A stretch of DNA of 5,239 nucleotides from JBCBWG01 sp964579305 (GTDB taxonomy: Bacteria > Pseudomonadota > Alphaproteobacteria > Rhizobiales > Hyphomicrobiaceae). Shown piece by piece: positions 1 through 5,239 of the stretch. The stretch lies in contig CAZOGY010000175.1 of assembly GCA_964579305.1 (NCBI GenBank), forward strand, positions 1-5,239, written 5' to 3'. The notes beneath the pieces are model-generated. The model ran no database searches. It was not told the DNA's origin and worked only from the letters and a program-made list of their open reading frames with translations. The first letter of the stretch is position 1. Each line of letters opens with the position of its first letter. Made by a program: the position numbers and the translations under genes.

Positions 1-463
1 CACCTGCTTTGGCGGCTGAATAGTTGGCCTGGGCGAACTGGCCTTTCTGGCCGTTGATCGACGAGATATTTACGACGCGTCCGAACTTGCGCTCACGCAT
101 GCCTGGCCACAGCGGATGCGTCATGTTGAAGATGCCGCTGAGGTTGGTGTTGATCACGTCGTTCCAGTTTTCGCGTGTCATGCGGTGGAACGGCGCGTCA
201 CGCGTGATGCCGGCGTTGTTGACCAGGATATCAACGGGAGCACCCATCGCCTGCTCGACCTGGGCAATGCCGGCGGTGCAGGCATCGTAGTCGGCAACGG
301 ACCATTTGAAGACGGCGATGCCGGTCTCGTCCTTGAACTTGTTGGCCGCTTCATCATTGCCCGCGTAGTTGGCGGCGACATTATAACCGGCAGCTTTCAG
401 CGTCTTTGAGATTTCCGCACCGATGCCGCGTGTTCCCCCGGTGACGATCGCAACCCGTCCCAT
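1..463 (-). CDS. phaB: Acetoacetyl-CoA reductase PhaB, 3' end cut by window
   Basis: Short-chain dehydrogenase that reduces acetoacetyl-CoA to (R)-3-hydroxybutyryl-CoA with NADPH in the cytoplasm, the second step of PHB synthesis. The 154 visible residues begin MGRVAIVTGGTRGIG, with the Rossmann TGGxxGIG dinucleotide loop at residues 8-15 and NNAG at 82-85. The catalytic Ser is at 135 (NISSINGQKGQ), with Tyr148 and Lys152 in YSAAK just before the window edge. NGQKGQFAQANYSAAKAG closely resembles the PhaB signature of characterised enzymes and separates it from generic FabG. Family members are about 240-246 residues, so roughly 90 are missing. The ATG at 463-461 is preceded by GAGGAG (470-475) six bases away, a strong ribosome binding site that fixes the start. 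It follows phaA on the same strand after 80 bases, in the usual phaA-phaB order, and is probably co-transcribed. No frameshift or missing catalytic residue is seen. FabG is the only serious alternative. Confidence 0.95.
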   Translation of the reverse strand, partial: MGRVAIVTGGTRGIGAEISKTLKAAGYNVAANYAGNDEAANKFKDETGIAVFKWSVADYDACTAGIAQVEQAMGAPVDILVNNAGITRDAPFHRMTRENWNDVINTNLSGIFNMTHPLWPGMRERKFGRVVNISSINGQKGQFAQANYSAAKAG

Positions 464-499
464 ATCCGTCTCCTCGCTCGTCATTTGTTATTGTCTGCG

Positions 500-529
500 G
501 CCCGGCGCCATCATGTTGCGGCACCGGGC
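500..529 (-). promoter_or_regulatory. Hairpin in the phaA-phaB intercistronic gap
   Basis: On the minus transcript, GCCCGGTGCC pairs with GGCGCCGGGC over ten base pairs, one of them G-U, around a ten-base loop. It starts about 14 bases after the phaA stop and ends about 36 bases before the phaB start. No U-tract follows, so it is not an intrinsic terminator. It could protect the 3' end of phaA mRNA or set the phaA:phaB ratio; that role is inference. The G-U pair is a C-A mismatch on the plus strand, so the structure fits the minus transcript better. Confidence 0.5.
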
Positions 530-543
530 GCTGCTTGGGCCGA

Positions 544-1731
<1,188 letters not shown>

Positions 1732-1736
1732 GAAGA

Positions 1737-1741
1737 TCCTC
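1737..1741 (-). promoter_or_regulatory. Ribosome binding site that decides the phaA start
   Basis: GAGGA on the minus strand with a five-base spacer (TCTTC) to the ATG at 1731. The upstream in-frame GTG at 1776 has no comparable Shine-Dalgarno sequence, so this site supports the shorter PhaA. Confidence 0.75.
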
Positions 1742-1949
1742 GCTGGTGAAGTAGCCGGGGTGTGGAACGTCGTCACTCAAGTTCGATGGCGCCGTCGATC
1801 AAGGGGCGCGCGGCCTGGGTCCGCGTCGCCGCGCACGTCGCGCTGCATCACGCTGACCCACACTAAGAGAATGCGATGTACGCCAGTCAGCGCCGTGCCA
1901 CGAAATGCGATCGACGCCATGCGCGCACGCTCCCCGTGCGATGGCCGCG

Positions 1950-1978
1950 ACGATAGGCGGGCGGAAAAGGGGCGGCAA
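1950..1978 (-). promoter_or_regulatory. Weak sigma-70-like promoter candidate for phaA-phaB
   Basis: On the minus strand TTGCCG (1978-1973) and TATCGT (1955-1950) are separated by exactly 17 bases. Each hexamer matches the sigma-70 consensus at four of six positions. Transcription would start near 1943 and leave a leader of about 210 bases before phaA, which is long. Chance matches of this quality are common, so this is only a candidate. Confidence 0.2.
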
Positions 1979-2009
1979 TCGCGACAAACCGCTAACACAA
2001 AGCTCACAG

Positions 2010-2060
2010 GCCAGCGGCCAAGCGACAATACAGCGCCATCGCCCGCCAGCGGCCAGCGAC
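2010..2060. repeat. Two near-identical 16-17 bp direct repeats
   Basis: GCCAGCGGCCAAGCGAC at 2010-2026 recurs at 2045-2060 lacking one A (GCCAGCGGCCAGCGAC). The copies start 35 bases apart, a little over three helical turns. Each contains the small inverted unit GGCC-AGC-GGCC or part of it. Paired direct repeats in a divergent promoter region could be regulator binding sites or the residue of a local duplication; the sequence does not decide. Confidence 0.55.
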
Positions 2061-2105
2061 GAAGCGTGATTGCGTGCTTTCAAAACCGAACGAACCGTCA
2101 CAACC

Positions 2106-2142
2106 GCGCAATCGTGATTGTGCGCTGCCAAAAAAAGCAACA
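2106..2142. promoter_or_regulatory. Candidate operator: dyad plus A7 tract upstream of phaR
   Basis: GCGCAATCGTGATTGTGC (2106-2123) is an 18-base dyad with one mismatched pair. It runs into GCTGCC, seven As (2130-2136) and GCAAC, so TGC and GCA half-sites flank the A-tract. PhaR proteins of Paracoccus and Rhodobacter recognise TGC/GCA-type dyads (CTGC-N3-4-GCAG) and the family is generally autoregulated. The spacing here is longer than that published consensus, so binding by PhaR is inference. It lies about 110 bases upstream of the phaR start. Confidence 0.3.
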
Positions 2143-2234
2143 AATCCGTAGAACCACGCAAGCCGAGTGTGTTATGTTTCCCACTCAAGGAAATCTTTCG
2201 ACCACCTGAAGACTCGACCGCTTGGATTCGCAAA

Positions 2235-2984
2235 ATGCTCGATCGGCCTGATCCGAAGGGAAAGCAACAAAGCCCGGTTATAGTGAAAAAATATGCTAAC
2301 CGGCGCCTCTATAATACGGAAACGAGCACATACGTTACCCTTGAAGACTTGGCCGCAATGGTCCGGTCCGACAGGGATTTTGTTGTCCAGGACGCCAAGT
2401 CCGGCGACGACCTGACCCATTCTGTCCTGACCCAGATCATTGTTGAGCAGGAAAGCCGGTCGAACGGTCCTAATCTGCTGCCGATCCCGTTTCTTCGACA
2501 GCTGATCCGTTTTTATGACGATATCGGATTTGGGCGCATTGTTCCCAGCTACCTCCAAATGAGCCTGGAAACGCTGACCCGCGAACAACATCGGTATCGC
2601 AATCAAATGGCGCAATCGTGGGGGCCAGCAACATTCGACGCTTATCGGGAGCAAGCGCGAAAAAATCTTGCGCTTTTTGAACAAGCGATGTCGGTTTGGA
2701 CGCCGCATATTCCGCAGTCGGCACAACCGGCTTCCGGGACCGATGATCAAGACCAAACCGGCACTGCGTCCGAGCGCGGGGCTCAGCGACAGCCAGATCA
2801 AGCGCAAGCGGGCGCACATCCGCCGCGGGATGCAGACAGCAGCGCTCAGCGTCCAGCGGCGGGCCAATCGGGCGAGGCACAACCAAGCGATCGCCGTGTG
2901 GAGAGCCCGGAGCTTGCGGAATTGCGCGGACAACTGGCCGAGATGCAGCGCAAGATTGAGCAAATCGCGCAATCGCGATCGTGA
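2235..2984 (+). CDS. phaR: PHB-responsive transcriptional repressor PhaR
   Basis: DNA-binding regulator of polyhydroxyalkanoate metabolism. The family represses phasin and sometimes other pha genes, and is titrated off DNA by binding nascent PHB. From ATG 2235 the protein has 249 residues. The conserved N-terminal DNA-binding domain covers about 14-75 (VIVKKYANRRLYNTETSTYVTLEDLAAMV). A PHB accumulation regulatory domain follows at about 81-130 (LLPIPFLRQLIRFYDDIGFG), then a phasin-like amphipathic segment at 131-158. Residues about 160-224 are a polar Q/A/G/D-rich linker, followed by a heptad-like helix at 225-247 that could oligomerise. The ATG is chosen because PhaR homologues start shortly before the KKYANRRLY core; only a weak GGA lies eight bases upstream. 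The frame is open back to a TTG at 2118, but those residues look unrelated. It is divergent from phaA-phaB and converges with the EAL gene. Confidence 0.93.
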   Translation: MLDRPDPKGKQQSPVIVKKYANRRLYNTETSTYVTLEDLAAMVRSDRDFVVQDAKSGDDLTHSVLTQIIVEQESRSNGPNLLPIPFLRQLIRFYDDIGFGRIVPSYLQMSLETLTREQHRYRNQMAQSWGPATFDAYREQARKNLALFEQAMSVWTPHIPQSAQPASGTDDQDQTGTASERGAQRQPDQAQAGAHPPRDADSSAQRPAAGQSGEAQPSDRRVESPELAELRGQLAEMQRKIEQIAQSRS

Positions 2985-3060
2985 TTGGGATCAAGCGCGG
3001 CCCGTTTTTCGCTTTGTGCGCGAAGCGTGGGCTGTAGACGGCTCGCGCGTCGCCGGCGTT
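2985..3060. other. Convergent gap between phaR and the EAL gene
   Basis: Seventy-six bases lie between the two stop codons. The gap has a T5 run at 3005-3009, a five-pair hairpin CGCTT/AAGCG (3010-3014 with 3023-3027), and a six-pair inverted repeat ACGGCT/AGCCGT (3038-3043 with 3063-3068) that reaches into the last codons of the EAL gene. None has a stable stem followed by a U-tract in either direction, so no clear intrinsic terminator is present. Termination may be Rho-dependent or through transcript collision. Confidence 0.5.
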
Positions 3061-4923
3061 TCAGCCGTTCGCCGCGATCTTATCCGGCTGGCTGACGGCT
3101 TCGGACAATGGACCATCTCCAATGCGGGCAGACAGGACGTCTTGGGCAAGCATCGGGCGGCCGAAATAGAACCCTTGCAGGGCTGAAACGCCGAGCTCCT
3201 CAACAAATCGCGCGGTTTCGTCGTCGCTGACCCACTCGGCGACCGTTTCCAGGCCGAGCGCGTCGGCCAACGCGACCATGCTGCGCGTGAATGCCTGGTC
3301 AGCGGGATCGTTCAGAATGTTGCGAATGAAGCTGCCGTCGATCTTCAGCACGTCGACCGCGAGATGTTTGACCGTCGCGAACGACGCATAACCGGTGCCG
3401 AAGTCGTCAATGGCGACGCGGCAGCCGAGCTGTTTGAGCGTATCGACGAACCCTGTGCCGGTGGCAATGTCGTCGAATGTCGTCGTCTCGGTGATCTCGA
3501 TCAGCAGGCGTTGATTGAGGCTCGGCATTGCCGCAAGCGCCGACTTCAGGATTTCCATCCAGGCCGGGTCTGAGCACGTCCGCGCCGAGATGTTCATCGA
3601 CAGCCGCAAATTTGGATCACGGTTCAGGGCATTCAGGGCCAACTGAAGCGCGCGGCGGTCCAAGGCGCCGGACAAGCCTACCGTTTCTGCATCGGCAACG
3701 AACTCACCGGCTGAAATCACCCGCCCATCGCCCGTGCGTATCCGTATCAACGCTTCGTAGCACATGATCTCGCGGGTCTTTGCGGCAACGATCGGCTGGA
3801 GATGCAGCTCCAAACGGTCATCGCTCAACGCTTTGCGTACGCGCGAAACGCTCTCGCGCAACCGTGCATCGCGGGCGTTTTCTTCAACGGCATTGAAGAC
3901 GACGCAATCGCTGGAGCATTGGTCACGGGCGGCTTCAAGCGCCCGCAGGGCACACATGAACGCCCCGTTCACGCTGTCGGCGGCTTCGGGAAGTGCCACG
4001 CCACCAATGCTGACCTGATGTGTGAATTCGGCAGCCGCGGTCGATTTGATCGTATGGCGGACGGCGTCGTGCAATCGGCTTGCCGCAGTGGTCATGGCGG
4101 CTGCGTCGCAATCATTCAAGATCACGCCGAACTTGCAGGGGGAATAGCGGCCGAGAATGTCGCTGCTGCGGAGATTCTTGCGGATCGCACGTGAGATGCG
4201 CAGGACAATCCGGTCACCCACCTCGGCGTCGCAATGGGACACAATGCGATCGAGGCCGTCGATCCCGATCATCAAGAAGGCGAAGCTCTGGCCTGTCGTC
4301 GCCGCCCGCTCCAGCATGGCCGTCATCGCATCGGTCAGGCGTGCGCGGCTCAACTGGCCTGTGAGGTGATCGTATTCATCGGCATCCGCGCTCGGCACGT
4401 CCGGGCGCGTGGCGCCGTGGATCCGCAATACGCCGCGCGCGCGGGCGGGCTGACCGGTCGGTCCGGCCCACCAGCGGCCGTAGTCTTCGACCCACAGATT
4501 GCGAAGATTGCGGTTTGCGCCGACCAGCAAACGGTATGAGATGCGGTAGGGTACGCCGTGGCCGGTGTCTTCAATCATGCAACGCCGCGTTGCTGAGGCC
4601 TGCCGGGCGAGGTGTTCTGGCGCGATCAGGGAGCGATAGAACTCGCCGCGTGTGATGGCGTCGGTGTCCGGCAGCCCAAGGACGGGCGCCGCCTGGCTCT
4701 CCCACGTGATCTGGTCTGTGTAAAAATCCCAGATGTAGGCGATTTCCGGACAGGTGGTCGATGTGCCGGCCAGGGCCCAACTGCGTCCAGGTTGTTCAGC
4801 GAGCCGATTATTGTCGAGCACCTCTGCGACCGGACAGACCGGCGCTTGGCTCGGTTTGGTACCGGCCGGCGACCAGCCGAACGTAGCGTTCGACACGGCA
4901 ATGTTGCTTTCGCTGCGGCTCAC
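3061..4923 (-). CDS. PAS - degenerate GGDEF - EAL protein, predicted c-di-GMP phosphodiesterase
   Basis: A 620-residue signalling protein with no signal peptide or membrane segment visible, so probably cytoplasmic. A PAS-like sensor (PAS_3 style) covers about 62-170 (YIWDFYTDQITWESQ). A GGDEF-fold domain covers about 183-345 and begins DHLTGQLSRARL. Its signature is SPCKF (261-265), so cyclase activity should be lost, while the inhibitory-site motif RxxD (Arg252, Asp255) is kept at the correct spacing. The EAL domain covers about 365-600. Catalytic positions look intact: E390-A-L, Asn444, Glu476 in EITE, Asp506-Asp507-Phe-Gly, Lys527, Glu563 and Gln583. Hydrolysis of c-di-GMP to pGpG is therefore the likely activity, with the PAS and GGDEF parts regulating it. 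The start is GTG 4923 without a good ribosome binding site; an in-frame TAG lies 30 bases upstream, and GTG 4896 is an alternative. It runs convergent to phaR. Confidence 0.9.
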   Translation of the reverse strand: MSRSESNIAVSNATFGWSPAGTKPSQAPVCPVAEVLDNNRLAEQPGRSWALAGTSTTCPEIAYIWDFYTDQITWESQAAPVLGLPDTDAITRGEFYRSLIAPEHLARQASATRRCMIEDTGHGVPYRISYRLLVGANRNLRNLWVEDYGRWWAGPTGQPARARGVLRIHGATRPDVPSADADEYDHLTGQLSRARLTDAMTAMLERAATTGQSFAFLMIGIDGLDRIVSHCDAEVGDRIVLRISRAIRKNLRSSDILGRYSPCKFGVILNDCDAAAMTTAASRLHDAVRHTIKSTAAAEFTHQVSIGGVALPEAADSVNGAFMCALRALEAARDQCSSDCVVFNAVEENARDARLRESVSRVRKALSDDRLELHLQPIVAAKTREIMCYEALIRIRTGDGRVISAGEFVADAETVGLSGALDRRALQLALNALNRDPNLRLSMNISARTCSDPAWMEILKSALAAMPSLNQRLLIEITETTTFDDIATGTGFVDTLKQLGCRVAIDDFGTGYASFATVKHLAVDVLKIDGSFIRNILNDPADQAFTRSMVALADALGLETVAEWVSDDETARFVEELGVSALQGFYFGRPMLAQDVLSARIGDGPLSEAVSQPDKIAANG

Positions 4924-5048
4924 GTCGACAACCGGGTCCGGGACTACTGACTAACGCGGTGGTCGATTGGTCGTCGCCCATATCACCGCCGATCGCCTCA
5001 GACGTTACGGGCCAAAACCTAACGAGCTTTGAAGACGGCTGCAGGATT

Positions 5049-5072
5049 GTCCATTCAAGCGGATGAATGGGC
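5049..5072. repeat. Nine-pair inverted repeat upstream of the EAL gene
   Basis: CCATTCA (5051-5057) and TGAATGG (5064-5070) are perfect complements around a six-base loop. A T-G pair and a G-C pair extend the stem to 5049-5072 in plus-strand RNA. It has no U-tract on either strand. It could be an operator for the EAL gene, whose start lies about 125 bases away, or the first hairpin of a structured RNA that continues to 5188. Confidence 0.45.
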
Positions 5073-5083
5073 GCGGCGGACGA

Positions 5084-5169
5084 TTGGGCACAGGCGTGCG
5101 TTTCGAACCTGCGGCCAACAAAAAAGGCGCAGCCAGCGGCCGCGCCTCGTGTTTCTGTCTTGTGCCCAA
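5084..5169 (+). ncRNA. Possible structured RNA or leader with closing helix
   Basis: TTGGGCACAGG (5084-5094) pairs with CTTGTGCCCAA (5159-5169) through eleven pairs, one G-U. This encloses 64 bases that themselves contain the 5125-5147 hairpin. I recognise no known RNA family: it does not resemble 6S RNA, SRP RNA or tmRNA as I know them, and a GGTTCGAA-like stretch near 5102-5110 has no tRNA T-stem around it. The strand is chosen because the 3' arm overlaps a rightward terminator-like hairpin. Transcription is not shown. Confidence 0.25.
5120..5147 (-). terminator. Intrinsic terminator for leftward transcription
   Basis: On the minus strand AGGCGCGGCC pairs with GGCTGCGCCT (ten pairs, one G-U, loop GCT) and the stem runs straight into a T-tract (complement of the A-run 5120-5125). 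This is the textbook intrinsic form. It most likely ends transcription from a minus-strand gene lying beyond 5239, insulating the EAL gene downstream. On the plus strand the wobble becomes an A-C mismatch and there is no T-run, which supports minus orientation. Confidence 0.72.
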
Positions 5170-5188
5170 CTTTCCACTGGGCCTTTTT
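5164..5188 (+). terminator. Candidate rightward intrinsic terminator
   Basis: GCCCA (5164-5168) pairs with TGGGC (5178-5182) around a nine-base loop, followed by C and T5 (5184-5188). The stem is short but GC-rich. No coding gene on the plus strand lies just upstream, so it would end a small RNA, an antisense transcript, or a leader. Its 5' arm overlaps the 3' arm of the 5084-5169 helix, so the two structures exclude each other. Confidence 0.42.
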
Positions 5189-5204
5189 CGATTCAGCCGT
5201 CAGG

Positions 5205-5239
5205 CTAAAGCGTGCCTCATGAAATGCGCCGCGCTTTAG
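5205..5239. repeat. Imperfect palindrome, candidate dispersed repeat
   Basis: CTAAAGCG (5205-5212) and CGCTTTAG (5232-5239) are perfect 8-base inverted arms. Pairing continues inward with a T-G and a G-C pair, then two mismatches alternating with pairs, and ends in CAT-GAA-ATG at the tip, forming a nearly complete 35-base hairpin. From memory, intergenic palindromes with CTAAAGCG/CGCTTTAG arms occur many times in Hyphomicrobiales genomes; I cannot check copy number here. The arm ends exactly at the window edge, so the element may extend further. Confidence 0.5.

Larger units (their letters stand above)
1732..2234. other. Divergent phaA / phaR control region, no gene
   Basis: This 503-base spacer holds the 5' leaders of phaA (leftward) and phaR (rightward). 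Open frames cross it on both strands, but none has a recognisable protein, a convincing ribosome binding site, or codon use like the flanking genes. The sequence changes from GC-rich near phaA to more A-rich near phaR. It contains a weak leftward promoter candidate, two near-identical 16-17 base direct repeats, an 18-base dyad and an A7 tract, all listed separately. PhaR proteins are known to regulate neighbouring pha genes in several bacteria, so an operator here is plausible but not shown. No intrinsic terminator is seen. Confidence 0.7.
4924..5239. other. Non-coding, structure-rich region upstream of the EAL gene
   Basis: This 316-base stretch contains no protein I can support. It should hold the promoter of the EAL gene, but no convincing -35/-10 pair is visible on the minus strand. 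From 5049 to the window edge it is dense in inverted repeats: a hairpin at 5049-5072, a long-range helix at 5084-5169, two opposing terminator-like hairpins, and an imperfect palindrome ending at the last base. The leftward terminator suggests a minus-strand gene beyond 5239, and the rightward structures suggest an attenuated leader or small RNA. Confidence 0.65.

Noticed and set aside
2173..2178. TATGTT as a phaR -10 element
   Set aside because: Four of six positions match, but no acceptable -35 lies 16-18 bases upstream, so no phaR promoter is called.
1799..2233. Minus-strand 144-codon frame filling the divergent spacer
   Set aside because: It starts at a TTG abutting the phaR start, has no recognisable domain, and its tail is a run of arginine and alanine as expected from non-coding GC-rich DNA.
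2172..2972. Minus-strand 266-codon frame antisense to phaR
   Set aside because: It is a shadow of phaR, which has clear family motifs in its own frame.
4433..4444. Perfect 12-base palindrome CCGCGCGCGCGG
   Set aside because: It lies inside the EAL gene encoding alternating Arg/Ala, and is explained by codon composition rather than a site.
3364..4539. Plus-strand frames inside the EAL gene, including 3802-4194 and 4234-4539
   Set aside because: They are opposite an intact 620-codon gene with ordered domains and catalytic residues.
5096..5116. GGTTCGAAA on the minus strand, resembling a tRNA T-loop
   Set aside because: The flanking bases do not form a five-pair T-stem and no acceptor, D or anticodon arm fits around it.

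Overview
The window comes from a high-GC proteobacterium. Alphaproteobacteria, and within them probably Hyphomicrobiales, fit best. This rests on a phaA-phaB operon with the polyhydroxybutyrate (PHB) regulator phaR divergent from it, the PhaR sequence (KKYANRRLYNT DNA-binding core), GC-rich codon use, and a palindrome at the right edge whose CTAAAGCG/CGCTTTAG arms look like dispersed intergenic palindromes I recall from Hyphomicrobiales. The genus cannot be named from this window.

Layout, left to right. Positions 1-463 (minus) are the first 154 codons of phaB, acetoacetyl-CoA reductase, cut by the window edge. An 80-base gap with a strong hairpin separates it from phaA (544-1731, minus), a complete acetyl-CoA acetyltransferase. 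Positions 1732-2234 are a 503-base divergent control region with a near-duplicated 17-mer, a dyad and an A7 tract, and no convincing gene. phaR (2235-2984, plus) encodes the PHB-responsive repressor with an unusually long polar C-terminal linker. After a 76-base convergent gap comes a 620-residue PAS - degenerate GGDEF - EAL protein (3061-4923, minus). Positions 4924-5239 are non-coding but rich in structure: three hairpins, one good intrinsic terminator for leftward transcription, a candidate one for rightward transcription, and a terminal imperfect palindrome.

How the genes work together. PhaA condenses two acetyl-CoA to acetoacetyl-CoA and PhaB reduces it to (R)-3-hydroxybutyryl-CoA, the monomer for PHB synthase; no phaC is present here. 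PhaR in this family binds both DNA and PHB and represses phasin and related genes until polymer appears. The EAL protein should hydrolyse cyclic di-GMP. Its GGDEF active site is destroyed (SPCKF) while its RxxD inhibitory-site motif and all EAL catalytic positions I could check are kept. A functional link between PHB storage and c-di-GMP is suggested only by adjacency.

The coding genes belong to known families. The least explained part is the structured non-coding segment 5049-5239, where two pairings that share the same bases could form a terminator/antiterminator choice on the plus strand.
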